DNA of 64,000 nucleotides from JAKAXS01 sp965279065 (GCA_965279065.1 OZ257134.1:806001-870000), one strand, 5' to 3'; positions 40,554 to 49,077 are shown, counted from the first letter of the stretch. Translations and numbers: made by a program. Notes: generated by a model not told the origin, from the letters alone.

Positions 40554-40646
40554 GCGGCTGTGAAAAAGCTTGCGGCGGTGCTCCCTCAAATGGCCCGGAT
40601 CTACAAACGCGCCGCTTGTTGCTAGCGTGATCCGCCCACCACTTGG

Positions 40647-40778
40647 GTCATCCTCGGGCTCGTCCCGAGGATCCCGGGCTCAGCCAGCGCGGCAAGTCAT
40701 TGTTGGGCGGTCGGCTCGCAACAACGACCCGCCGAACGTGTAGATGGCGGGATCCTCGGAACAAGTCCGAGGATGACA
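40647..40778. repeat. Intergenic element with long terminal inverted repeats
   Basis: Two arms of about 29 bases, starting GTCATCCTCGGG at 40647 and ending CCGAGGATGAC at 40777, are inverted copies with roughly three mismatches; about 75 bases lie between. No frame or transposase is present. Similar GTCATCCTCGGG-type repeats are frequent between genes in related genera. Confidence 0.8.
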
Positions 40779-40813
40779 TTTGTTGCGAACGTGTGGCGCA
40801 CGAAGGCGATGTG

Positions 40814-40839
40814 GCGTTTCCGGAAAAGTGCGTGGCGGT
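40814..40839. repeat. Partial copy of the dispersed hairpin repeat
   Basis: GCGTTTCCGGAAAAGTG followed by CGTGGCGGT matches the first half of the repeat at 37055 with few differences. The second half is missing. Confidence 0.6.
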
Positions 40840-41004
40840 GGCGAGCGGCGCGGCCAAGATTGATCCCAAGACCAGTAACCCTCTCCACGCGTCGCCCTTA
40901 CAACTCATGAATTAGCGCGAATGAAAACATAGTTTCGCGGTAGTTTTCTTGGCGTTTTGCTCAACGAGGTGAGCGGCGCTGTCGGGCGTTATTGGAGAAT
41001 GGCG

Positions 41005-42006
41005 ATGTTTGGTGGCTTTGAAGTTTTTGGCCTGCTGTTGATTGCCCTCACGGTGGCCGTGCTCTGGAACACCGTGAAGATCGTGCCTCAGGGCTACAAC
41101 TACACGGTCGAAAGCTTCGGCAAGTACACGCGCACGCTGACGCCCGGCCTGCACATCCTGGTGCCCGTGGTCGAGCGCGTGGGCCATCGCATCAACGTCA
41201 AGGAGCAGGTGATCGACATCCCCAGCCAGGACGTCATCACGCGCGACAACGCCATGGTCCGCGTCGACGGCGTGGCCTTCTTCCAGGTGCTCAACGCCGC
41301 CAAGTCCGCCTACGAGGTGGAACAGCTGGAGCATGCTACTGTCAACCTGACGATGACCAACATCCGTACCGTCATGGGTTCCATGGATTTGGACGAACTG
41401 CTCTCCAACCGCGACAAGATCAACGCCCAGTTGCTGCACGTCGTCGACGCCGCCACCGAGGCATGGGGCGTGAAAGTCACGCGCATCGAAATCAAGGACA
41501 TCGCCCCGCCGCGTGATCTCATCGACAGCATGGCGCGCCAGATGAAGGCCGAGCGCGAGAAGCGCGCGCAGATCCTGGAATCGGAAGGCTTGCGCCAGGC
41601 CGCCATCCTCAAGGCCGAAGGCGCCAAGCAGGCCGTCGTGCTCGAAGCCGAAGGCCGCCGCGAGGCCGCCTTCAAGGACGCCGAGGCCCGCGAACGCTCC
41701 GCCGAGGCTGAAGCCAAGGCGACGACCATGGTCTCCGACGCCATCGCCAACGGTAGCGTCCAGGCCATCAACTACTTCGTCGCCAACAACTACGTGAAGG
41801 CGCTGGAAGCGCTCGCCACCGCGCCCAACCAGAAGGTCATCATGATGCCGCTGGAGGCCTCCTCGGTCATCGGCTCGCTGGCCGGTCTGGCGCAGATCAC
41901 GGGCGAAGCCTTCGGCGGTGGCGCACCGACCGGTGGCGGTACGCCCGCGCCCAAGGCTCCGCCACGGCCATCAGGCCGTAGCGGCGGCACCGTTCCGCAG
42001 ATCTAG
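41005..42006 (+). CDS. SPFH/band-7 (stomatin-like) protein
   Basis: 333 residues. The ATG at 41005 is chosen over that at 40999 because GGAG at 40994-40997 is seven bases before it and too close to the other. A single N-terminal helix (FGGFEVFGLLLIALTVAVLW) is followed by the SPFH domain (about 25-200; VESFGKYTRTLTPGLHILVP, DVITRDNAMVRVDGVAFFQV) and an Ala/Glu-rich coiled coil (about 190-250). It oligomerises in the membrane and works with the NfeD protein whose gene follows by 14 bases. Confidence 0.97.
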   Translation: MFGGFEVFGLLLIALTVAVLWNTVKIVPQGYNYTVESFGKYTRTLTPGLHILVPVVERVGHRINVKEQVIDIPSQDVITRDNAMVRVDGVAFFQVLNAAKSAYEVEQLEHATVNLTMTNIRTVMGSMDLDELLSNRDKINAQLLHVVDAATEAWGVKVTRIEIKDIAPPRDLIDSMARQMKAEREKRAQILESEGLRQAAILKAEGAKQAVVLEAEGRREAAFKDAEARERSAEAEAKATTMVSDAIANGSVQAINYFVANNYVKALEALATAPNQKVIMMPLEASSVIGSLAGLAQITGEAFGGGAPTGGGTPAPKAPPRPSGRSGGTVPQI

Positions 42007-42020
42007 GGGAGACCAGGCTG

Positions 42021-42482
42021 ATGCCTTTGATCGATTTTCTCGCCAGCCTCGGTGTGTGGAACTGGGTGTTCCTCGGCCTGGCGCTGGGCGCCCTGGAAAT
42101 GCTGGTGCCTGGCGTGCACTTCCTCTGGTTCGGCCTGTCGGCGCTGGTCATCGGTCTGCTGACGATGATTGCCGAAAGTCTGGGCGTCCACATCGGCTGG
42201 CCGATTCAACTGGTGCTGTTCGCGTTACTCTCCGTCGCCGCCGTCTATGGCGTGCGCCGCTACGCCCCACCCGATGAAAAGAGCGACATTCCCGACCTTA
42301 ACGCCCGCGGCGCGCAGCTGATCGGCCGCACCGCCGTCGTCGAAAGCGCCATCGTCGGCGGCCGCGGCCGGGTCCGCATCGGCGACACGCTCTGGCCCGC
42401 CAAGGGGCCCGAGCTGCCGTCGGGATCTTCGGTCCGCATCATCGGCGCCGATGACACCGTCCTGCTGGTCGATCGCGCTTAG
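42021..42482 (+). CDS. NfeD-family membrane protein
   Basis: 153 residues: helices at about 10-30, 35-55 and 60-78, followed by a C-terminal OB-fold (about 95-150) with LIGRTAVVESAIVGGRGRVR, DTLWPAKG and VLLVDR. It is the short NfeD form, partner of the SPFH protein in membrane-domain quality control. The stop codon TAG is completed by the first bases of the dispersed repeat. Confidence 0.95.
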   Translation: MPLIDFLASLGVWNWVFLGLALGALEMLVPGVHFLWFGLSALVIGLLTMIAESLGVHIGWPIQLVLFALLSVAAVYGVRRYAPPDEKSDIPDLNARGAQLIGRTAVVESAIVGGRGRVRIGDTLWPAKGPELPSGSSVRIIGADDTVLLVDRA

Positions 42483-42528
42483 AGCGCTTCCGGAAAGTGT
42501 GAAGCGGTTTTCCGATAAGAAGCGCGAC
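42481..42528. repeat. Dispersed hairpin repeat, copy 2
   Basis: Same nested inverted arms as copy 1 (GCGCTTC / GAAGCGC and CGGAAA / TTTCCG). Its first two bases supply the end of the nfeD stop codon, and it may serve as a transcription end between the convergent nfeD and tadG genes. Confidence 0.9.
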
Positions 42529-42539
42529 AAACTAAAACT

Positions 42540-44246
42540 TTATCCCGCCAGCACGCCGCCGCCGCAGCGCACGCCGTGCACCCGCACGTCGACTTCACCG
42601 AGCCGGATGCCCAGCGACGTCAGGACCGTATACAGCACCTGATCGAGCGGCGCCGTCACGCCGGCCAGGATCGTGCGCACCAGGGGGTCCAGGGTGATGC
42701 TGAGTCCGATCGGCGTCACGCTGACCGAGAGGCCCGACACCAGTGAGGTGACCAGCGTCTGCGTGAAGTTGCGCGTCGACGCGCGCTTGATGACGCCGGT
42801 GTTGATGTCCGTCTGGCTGAAGACGAGGTTGGTCGCGGTCGTATTCGTCACGCTCGTCGAGGCCGATCCGTAGACGGCAACGCCGACCGGCGGCAGCAGC
42901 GGCAGAGGCGGTAAGGAGACCTCGACGATCTTCGCTGGGCTGGCGGGTGGCACGGCTCCGAAGTTCTGCAGTTCCGCATCCGAGACGTTGCCGATGGCGG
43001 CCGACGCGAGGCCCGGTTTGGCGGCGATCGTAACGGCGCCGGTGCCGTCGGCGGCACAGGCAATGTTCGTCAGTGTCCCGTCCGCCGTGGCCGAGTTGAT
43101 GTAGATCGGCAGCCGCACCTGGACCGCGCTGAGCAGCCCCGAGCCACCGATCTTTGCTTCAAGCCGCACGCGCATCTGCGCCGTGTGCAACGTCGCGCCT
43201 GGCTGGCCGACCGCGACCCAACCCGACTGCTGCGCCGGTTCGCCGATGGCCACCGACAGGACCACGCTGGCGACGCCCGGGATCGAGGCGCCGAGATTGA
43301 CGTTCACCATCTTGCCGCCGTTGGCGATCGTTGCCGCCGCCGACACGATGTCCATGATGCTGATCTGCGGATTGCTCGAGGGCGTCTCCGACGATCCGTT
43401 CGTACCGACCGGTCCCAGGCTCAAAAGCTTGGACAGGTTGATCGGCGTGGTGCTGGCATGCGACTGCAGCTGCATGGCCTTGATCGCCGCGTTTGCCGTC
43501 GTATTGCCGTTGGCCTGCGTGACCGATGCCAGCGCGTTGAGCACGTTGCCCACCGTCGCATTCGCCGCCAGAACGTCGTTGTAGGACGCCCCGGTCAGGT
43601 TCAGCTCGACCGCCAGGGCCTTCGCAAAATCGAACAGCCCCACGTTCGTCGACAGCAGCGCGTTATAGTCCATCAGCGACAGATTGACGTTGCCGCCCAA
43701 GAGGCCGCCCAGCAGCCCGTTGATGGCGCCGCCGCTCAGCGCCGCCAGGCGACTGCCCAGCGAGAACGTCGCCAGCTGCGCGTTGGCCGCCATGCCCGTG
43801 ACGGTCATGTCGCAGCAGTTTTCTTCCGTGAAGGTCTTGGCGAAAAAGATCTGTCCCGGCTTCGTCAGCGTCACGCGCGCCGCGTTCAGCGGCAACACGC
43901 CTGCCTGGAAGCGTGAGGCGACGGCCGTGCCGACATCGGGCGTATAGTGGCCGAGCACGACGTTCACCGTAGCTTTGCTCAGGTCGACGTTGTTGGCGAT
44001 CAGCGTGGCCCGCGCCGCCGCTTCCGCGTGCGCCAGGTCGCCGGCGGCGGCCATGGCCGCCAGATCGGTGACGCCCTGCGCCCGGCGCTTTTCCAGATAC
44101 AGAGAGCCCACATCGATCGCCAGCGCCGAGGCGCCGATGGCGACCATGAAGAAGGCGCAGGAGATGATGGCGATGCCGCCGCGGTCGTCCCGCCGGAACG
44201 CCGCGAGCCGGGCTCGCGCGGCCGCAATGCGATTGCTCGGGTGCAT
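42540..44246 (-). CDS. TadG-like Flp pilus-assembly/secreted protein
   Basis: 568 residues. The N-terminal TadG-like domain has RRDDRGGIAIISCAFFMVAI and GASALAIDVGSLYLEKRRAQ then VTDLAAMAAAG, the classic prepilin-like membrane segment. The rest is low-charge, Ala/Thr/Ser/Asn rich and should lie outside the inner membrane; it contains many LLGG/VNV beta-type segments and no named domain. It overlaps the TadE stop by one base (TGATG). No other tad/cpa genes are in the window, so this is an isolated pair. Confidence 0.9.
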   Translation of the reverse strand: MHPSNRIAAARARLAAFRRDDRGGIAIISCAFFMVAIGASALAIDVGSLYLEKRRAQGVTDLAAMAAAGDLAHAEAAARATLIANNVDLSKATVNVVLGHYTPDVGTAVASRFQAGVLPLNAARVTLTKPGQIFFAKTFTEENCCDMTVTGMAANAQLATFSLGSRLAALSGGAINGLLGGLLGGNVNLSLMDYNALLSTNVGLFDFAKALAVELNLTGASYNDVLAANATVGNVLNALASVTQANGNTTANAAIKAMQLQSHASTTPINLSKLLSLGPVGTNGSSETPSSNPQISIMDIVSAAATIANGGKMVNVNLGASIPGVASVVLSVAIGEPAQQSGWVAVGQPGATLHTAQMRVRLEAKIGGSGLLSAVQVRLPIYINSATADGTLTNIACAADGTGAVTIAAKPGLASAAIGNVSDAELQNFGAVPPASPAKIVEVSLPPLPLLPPVGVAVYGSASTSVTNTTATNLVFSQTDINTGVIKRASTRNFTQTLVTSLVSGLSVSVTPIGLSITLDPLVRTILAGVTAPLDQVLYTVLTSLGIRLGEVDVRVHGVRCGGGVLAG

Positions 44247-44680
44247 CAGTAGCCACCCCGCTTGACGATGGCCGACTGCACGATGGTCGAAGAGGGCAGC
44301 GGCAGGAACGGCGTGAAGCTCCAGATCGGCAGGTCGACCGCGTTGTAGCTGACCGCGACGCGGAACTCGGTCGCATCACCCGCCAGCGGCGCGGCGACCA
44401 CCGTCACCTTGGTCGCATCCAGGATCATACCGTAGCTGGCGGCGTTCTTCGCCACCGTGGCTTTGGCAATGTTGGAGCGTTCGGTGTCCGTCAGGCCGGC
44501 AACCGATGCGCGCGCGGCTTCCGCCGCCAGCTGCGCGGTGCCGTGGGCTGCCGCAAAATAGATTCCGTAAGCCAGGATGCCCAAGAGCAGTACGAGAAAG
44601 ATTGGCAGCACGAGCGCAAATTCGATTGCCGCCGTCCCGTCGTCCTTGCGCTTGAACATGCGAAGGAAGGAGCATGTCAT
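44246..44680 (-). CDS. TadE-like pilus-assembly protein
   Basis: 144 residues. The TadE signature is KDDGTAAIEFALVLPIFLVL followed by LLGILAYGIYF, a pseudopilin-like segment with the conserved Glu. The start may be the ATG at 44680 or the ATG at 44659 (MFKRKDDG); neither has a clear ribosome-binding site. It is translationally coupled to the TadG gene by TGATG. TadE and TadG are minor pilin-like proteins needed for adhesive Flp pili, or in isolated pairs for unknown surface structures. Confidence 0.92.
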   Translation of the reverse strand: MTCSFLRMFKRKDDGTAAIEFALVLPIFLVLLLGILAYGIYFAAAHGTAQLAAEAARASVAGLTDTERSNIAKATVAKNAASYGMILDATKVTVVAAPLAGDATEFRVAVSYNAVDLPIWSFTPFLPLPSSTIVQSAIVKRGGY

Positions 44681-44976
44681 AGCCGAATACCACTTTAAAA
44701 ATTGTCGTGATGAAAATCGTAAAAGGCGTCCGAAACTAATATCTCCCTGTTTAGCTCAAGGCGATTAATACGGCCTTGCTCTGCTCACGGCTTTGGCGAA
44801 CTTGGTTGAGAAAGCGTTGACGCATCGGCACCGCATGTTCGCATACGGACTAGAATCGCGCGGTATTGTCGCGCAACCCCTTCCCCCCGTGACCGTTGTC
44901 TTAACGAGGCGCCTGCGCGCGCCCCCGGTAGTCGCCGCAAGAAGCTGGCGGCTGCCTAAGAGAAGAAGGAGGCAAC

Positions 44977-45210
44977 ATGCAACGGATTCCAAGCATCGCA
45001 TTGGCGCTGGCAACGGCGCTCACAGCCGTGTCGTTCGCCGGCGCGGCAGAAGCCAAGGATCGTGGCGGTCACCATTGGCACGGCGGCCATCATCACGGTC
45101 ACCACGGCCACCACTATGGATGGGGTGGTGTCGGTGTGAACCTCATCGATCCCGGTTATGACGACAATTATTACACCTCGTATTACGACGACGACGACCT
45201 GGACGATTAG
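44977..45210 (+). CDS. Secreted His/Gly/Asp-rich small protein
   Basis: 77 residues from the ATG at 44977 behind AGAAGGAGG. Residues 1-26 form a signal peptide (MQRIPSIALALATALTAVSF, cleaved after AEA). The mature 51 residues start KDRGGHHWHGGHHHGHHGHH, with about ten histidines, and end in an acidic tail (YYDDDDLDD). Metal binding in the periplasm is a reasonable inference. Followed by a strong hairpin. Confidence 0.85.
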   Translation: MQRIPSIALALATALTAVSFAGAAEAKDRGGHHWHGGHHHGHHGHHYGWGGVGVNLIDPGYDDNYYTSYYDDDDLDD

Positions 45211-45222
45211 AATTGGAAATTA

Positions 45223-45246
45223 GGCCCCGGTCGTAGGACCGGGGCC
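45223..45246. terminator. Bidirectional terminator-like hairpin
   Basis: A perfect ten-pair stem (GGCCCCGGTC / GACCGGGGCC) with a GTAG loop lies between the His-rich gene and the convergent POT transporter. The T-rich side faces the minus strand; the plus side has only CGTT. Confidence 0.75.
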
Positions 45247-45265
45247 CGTTCGCCATCGACGGATC

Positions 45266-46843
45266 TCACCGCACGCCGGCCATCTGCCGGCGCAGCCATG
45301 GCGTCAGCACCAGCATCGCGGCTGCGGCCGCGCCGCCAAAGCCGGCAAACCACGCAAAGAATAGCGCCAGGCCCGTGCTGTCGTCCGCCGTGAAACCCGT
45401 TCCAAACACACCCGCCAGCTTGTTACCGAACGCCGCCGCCAGGAACCACACGCCCAGCATCAGCCCGACCAGCCGCGGCGGCGCCAGCTTCGTCATCGCG
45501 CTCAAGCCCACGGGGCTGAGGCACAACTCGCCCATCGTGATCAGCAGAAAATAGACGACGAGCCAGGCCGGACTGGCCTGCCCGCCGGTCGAGGCCAGCG
45601 CCGCCGGCACCATCACCAGAAATGACAGCGCCAGCAGCGCGAGGCTGACGGCAAACTTGATCGGCGTCGACGGCTGGCGCGCGCCCAGCCGCGTCCACCC
45701 CATCACGAACAGCGGCGCCAGCAGGATGACGAACAGCGGATTGAGTGACTGGTACCAAGCCGACGGAATCGTCCAGCCCAGCATCGCGTTGTTCGTCAGC
45801 CGGTCGGCGAACAGCGCGATCGACAGACCCGCCTGCTCGAAGGCCGACCAGAACACCATGGCTGCCACGAACAAGACGAAGATCGCCGCGATCCGCCCCG
45901 CCTCCAGGTCGTCGCGCCGCCCAAAGTACGCGATGGCCGCCAGCGGCAGCACGATCAGGCTGTACCGCAGCCACTCCAGTCCCGGCTGGTCCGACACGAG
46001 CAGCAGCACCAGCAGCACGCAGCTCGCCGCGAACATGGCGAAAACCTCGCGCCATCCCGCGGTCGGCGTCAGCGGAGCTCCGCCGAGGCCCGCGAACATG
46101 CCCGCCCGCAGCGCAAACAGACCAACGGCAATCGTCATCCCCACGCCCGCCGAACCGAACCCCCAGTGCCAGCTCAGCAGCGGATCGAAGCCCTGTGCCG
46201 CCAGCCAGGCCTTGAACTCTGCGCTCTGCGCCAGGAAGCCCGTGACGAACGGCGCCAGAAAGCCGCCGATGTTGACGCCCATGTAGAAGAACGTGAAACC
46301 GGCATCGCGCCTGGGATCGTCCGGCCGGTAGAGCGCCCCCACCAGCGCCGAGATGTTGGGTTTGAACAGCCCCGTTCCGAGCGTAATCAGCACGACGCCG
46401 GCATAAAAGACGCCGGCTCCGCCACCCGGCAGCGCCTCGCCGACGGCCGACGCTCCCGCGAAGGCAAGTGCGAAGTGCCCAAGCGCGATGACGATCCCGC
46501 CCGCCATCACCGCGAGCCGCGCACCCAGGAAGTGATCGGCGACGAAGCCGCCAGGCAGCGCCAGCAGATAGACCGCCATCGTGTAGTTGCCGTAGAGCAG
46601 CGCGGCATCGACCGTCGACAGTCCCAGCCCGCCCTCCGTGATCGGCGCCACCATGTAGAACACCAGGATGGCGCGCATGCCGTAGTACGAGAAGCGCTCC
46701 CACAGCTCCACGAAGAACAGCGTGGTGAGGCCCCTGGGCTGGGCGGTATCCGAGGTTTGCAGCGGCTTATCCTCAAGCGTCGCGACGGCCTGAGACGGCC
46801 GCCACGGAACTCTCCGGCGGCAGGCCGCTGTCGGCAAGCGCAA
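45266..46843 (-). CDS. POT/PTR2-family proton-dependent oligopeptide transporter
   Basis: About 525 residues, twelve to fourteen helices. Family hallmarks: TTLFFVELWERFSYYGMRAI, GGFVADHFLGARLAVMAGG, LGTGLFKPNISALVGALY and DAGFTFFYMGVNIGGFLAPF. The E-x-x-E-R proton motif (ELWERF) is present. It imports di- and tripeptides with protons. The start is uncertain: the frame opens with a TTG at 46843, the next ATG falls inside the first helix, and the true start may be a non-ATG codon in between. Twenty-seven bases follow the NYN gene. Confidence 0.95.
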   Translation of the reverse strand: MRLPTAACRRRVPWRPSQAVATLEDKPLQTSDTAQPRGLTTLFFVELWERFSYYGMRAILVFYMVAPITEGGLGLSTVDAALLYGNYTMAVYLLALPGGFVADHFLGARLAVMAGGIVIALGHFALAFAGASAVGEALPGGGAGVFYAGVVLITLGTGLFKPNISALVGALYRPDDPRRDAGFTFFYMGVNIGGFLAPFVTGFLAQSAEFKAWLAAQGFDPLLSWHWGFGSAGVGMTIAVGLFALRAGMFAGLGGAPLTPTAGWREVFAMFAASCVLLVLLLVSDQPGLEWLRYSLIVLPLAAIAYFGRRDDLEAGRIAAIFVLFVAAMVFWSAFEQAGLSIALFADRLTNNAMLGWTIPSAWYQSLNPLFVILLAPLFVMGWTRLGARQPSTPIKFAVSLALLALSFLVMVPAALASTGGQASPAWLVVYFLLITMGELCLSPVGLSAMTKLAPPRLVGLMLGVWFLAAAFGNKLAGVFGTGFTADDSTGLALFFAWFAGFGGAAAAAMLVLTPWLRRQMAGVR

Positions 46844-46870
46844 TTTCGTCGTTTCACCGAGCGTGCAAGA

Positions 46871-47692
46871 TCACGGCACCACGCTCTGGATGACGTAGCC
46901 GCCCGACTTCTCGTCCAGCTCGAGTTTGATGGAGCCGCGCGCCTGCGCCTCCTCGAGGAGCTCGTTGAACGATGGAAAACCGTAGAATGTTTCGCTGAAC
47001 CCGGGATGCCGCCGCTTGAGCGTCTGCTTGATCATCGACCCCCAGAGCTTGGCCGCGTCGCCCCGTTCCGCCGCCAGCGCCATCGTCGTCTCCAGGACTA
47101 GATCGATCGCCTCCTGCTTGCGGTCCTTGCCGGGCTTCGCCGCCTTCGTCGCCGGCGCGCGACGCGCCGGCTTGCTCTCCCGGCGTGCCGTCGGCAACTC
47201 TCTGACCAGGTCATCATAGTAGATGAACTCGTCGCAATTGCTGATCAGCAGGTCCGACGTCGAGTTCTTGACGCCGACTCCGATGACCGTCTTGGCGTTC
47301 TCGCGCAGCTTGCTCACCAGCGGCGAGAAGTCGGAATCGCCAGAGATGATGACGAACGTGTCGATGTGCTCTTTGGTGTAGCAGAGGTCGAGCGCGTCCA
47401 CGACCATTCGGATATCCGCCGAGTTCTTGCCCGACTGCCGCACGTGCGGGATCTCGATCAGTTCGAACGCGGCTTCGTGCATGGCCGTCTTGTAGCCCTT
47501 GTACCGCTCCCAGTCGCAGTAGGCCTTCTTCACCACGATGCTGCCCTTGACGAGCAACTTCTGCACCACGAGCCGCATGTCGAAATCGGCATACTTGCTG
47601 TCGCGCACGCCGAGCGCGACGTTCTCGAAGTCGCAGAACAGCGCCAGGTTCCTGTCGCCATTGGCGACGATTGCGTCCTGTCCGGCTGGCAT
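46871..47692 (-). CDS. NYN (LabA/DUF88) nuclease-like protein with C-terminal OST-HTH/LOTUS domain
   Basis: 273 residues. The NYN domain (about 14-160) has LALFCDFENV (Asp21, Asn24), KNSADIRMVVDALDLCY (Asp93) and VIISGDSDFSPLVSKLRE (Asp119, Asp121), the acidic set of this PIN-like RNase fold. A basic linker (about 165-192) leads to an OST-HTH/LOTUS domain (193-265; GFSETFYGFPSFNELLEEA), which binds RNA, including G-quadruplexes in some members. An RNA-targeting role is likely; the target is unknown. It precedes the POT gene on the same strand. Confidence 0.93.
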   Translation of the reverse strand: MPAGQDAIVANGDRNLALFCDFENVALGVRDSKYADFDMRLVVQKLLVKGSIVVKKAYCDWERYKGYKTAMHEAAFELIEIPHVRQSGKNSADIRMVVDALDLCYTKEHIDTFVIISGDSDFSPLVSKLRENAKTVIGVGVKNSTSDLLISNCDEFIYYDDLVRELPTARRESKPARRAPATKAAKPGKDRKQEAIDLVLETTMALAAERGDAAKLWGSMIKQTLKRRHPGFSETFYGFPSFNELLEEAQARGSIKLELDEKSGGYVIQSVVP

Positions 47693-48147
47693 TAGGTCAC
47701 CCCCTCATCGACGCTTCTAATCCGGCGGCCTGGCCACCGCCGCGCAACGGGAGCAATCGCCCCGCACTTGCTGATTCGAGTCATAGCACCGGCAACGCCG
47801 TTCGAGCTTCGAATAGAGGCAGGACCGCTTCGGGCGCGGTCACGAAAACCACGACCGCGACGGCAACAGGATCCACAGAATGCTATGAAATATCAATGGT
47901 GTCTCGGTGGGCTGCGACGTTGGCAAGGTATTCGGCCCGCCATGGCGGTCCAATGCGTCCGGTCGTCTGCCATTGAGCAGTGCGTCCTCATTGCCGAGGG
48001 CGCAACCGGCTACGCCGGAATTTGCACGTGCCTATGCGCCCGCGCGGGCGCCTGCGAGGCACCGCTGGCAGTCTTCAACCGACCGCCAAGCGGTGCGGTC
48101 GGGCTCGGGAGCCAGGCGGAAATTGCGTCTGCGACAGGATCCGGTGC
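47693..48147. other. Intergenic gap, no gene seen
   Basis: About 455 bases. Frames of 100-150 codons exist on the plus strand but have Arg/Pro-biased random-looking translations and no start signals. Confidence 0.45.
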
Positions 48148-48399
48148 TTACAAGTTTCGGGGAAATGCAGCCCCGCGCGCAGGGTCGGCCGGACGCCTTT
48201 GCAAGCTCGCGTCGTAGCATTCAAGCCGCGCCGCGTCGTCATCCACATGACTGCAGGCTTCGGGCGTCGTCGCGACGTTCGCCGTTGCTGGTCGCTCGCG
48301 CGATGGCGCGAAGGTGACCAGCGCCTGCAGCACGATGATCGCCGTGAGGAACAGGATCCAACGCGCAACACGTGTCCGCAATGAATCGGGAATGGTCAC
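48148..48399 (-). CDS. Small membrane-anchored protein with CX11CYD motif
   Basis: 83 residues from a GTG at 48399 that overlaps the stop of the upstream mini-gene (GTGA). A basic N-terminus and helix (about 13-31) are followed by ACSHVDDDAARLECYDASLQ, a Cys-x11-CYD motif seen in VasI/TagO-like and other small periplasmic proteins (C..I.DD.ARLACYD). The two cysteines (49, 61) should form a disulfide. The tail is short, so the product may be truncated. Function unknown. Confidence 0.6.
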   Translation of the reverse strand: MTIPDSLRTRVARWILFLTAIIVLQALVTFAPSRERPATANVATTPEACSHVDDDAARLECYDASLQRRPADPARGAAFPRNL

Positions 48400-48536
48400 T
48401 TTTTAATCTGGTCTTGTGAACTGAGGTTGTGCTTTTCGTTCGGCTTTCCCGCAGCCTTCGGTTGTTTGACCGGGTCCTTGCCTCGCGTTCCCTTGTTGGC
48501 AACGGCAATCGCTGCCTTGGCGATAATCGGTATCAT
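48396..48536 (-). CDS. Mini-protein of 46 residues, coupled to the next gene
   Basis: MIPIIAKAAIAVANKGTRGK opens a hydrophobic N-terminus followed by a basic, hydrophilic C-terminus ending in QDQIKK. The ATG at 48536 has GGAG eight bases upstream, and this site is part of a nine-pair hairpin. The stop overlaps the GTG of the next gene by GTGA, so the two are translationally coupled. Too short for family recognition; the coupling and ribosome-binding site argue it is real. Confidence 0.55.
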   Translation of the reverse strand: MIPIIAKAAIAVANKGTRGKDPVKQPKAAGKPNEKHNLSSQDQIKK

Positions 48537-48537
48537 C

Positions 48538-48566
48538 ACGGGTCTCCACAAATCACTGAGACCCGT
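48538..48566 (-). promoter_or_regulatory. Hairpin covering the ribosome-binding site of the mini-operon
   Basis: Nine paired bases (ACGGGTCTC / GAGACCCGT) around an eleven-base loop end one base before the start codon. Three of the four GGAG bases lie in the 3' arm, so translation would be reduced while it is folded. Confidence 0.55.
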
Positions 48567-48765
48567 AGACTTCGAACCTGTCGCGTAAAGTTGCGAGGCG
48601 GAAAGCCAGCCAAAGTCATAAAGCCGGCATAAGGAATGCCCTTTTGCGCCGCCCGGCCGCGTCGTCTGTTCGTGTCCTAGAGCGAAAGGGCGCGACGCTC
48701 CAAAGGAGCCGTCCAAATGCCAGCATCCAAATCCCGCGAATGACGCGGCATCGCCTTGAAATCAT

Positions 48766-48840
48766 TGGCTGGGGCGGGAGGGTTCGAACCTCCGCATGGT
48801 GGAATCAAAATCCACTGCCTTACCACTTGGCTACGCCCCA
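48766..48840 (-). tRNA. tRNA-Gln (anticodon TTG)
   Basis: Cloverleaf with 7-base acceptor stem TGGGGCG / CGCCCCA, anticodon loop TTTTGAT, GGTTCGAAC T-arm and an encoded CCA end (48766-48768). Confidence 0.97.
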
Positions 48841-49077
48841 ACGACCGCTGGCTTCTAGCGCCTAACGCGGGCGCGGGCAAGGCATTGCGCAGCCTGCAAA
48901 CAGGCTCGCAACGCTCCCCCTAAACCTCGCGCGCAGACAGGAAAATCGCCGCTTGTGTCGGTCGCAAGACTTGCCCTTGCGGCGCGGGGGTCGCGCGGCT
49001 ATAAAGCGGCCTCGCTCGCATCCCGCCACGCGCGGAGGCGAGCCGATCCCATTCAAAACGGGATGGAAACGGTCGGG

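Noticed and set aside
47768..48317. Plus-strand frames of 136-149 codons after the NYN gene
   Set aside because: No ribosome-binding site, random-looking composition, and overlap with the better supported minus-strand small gene.
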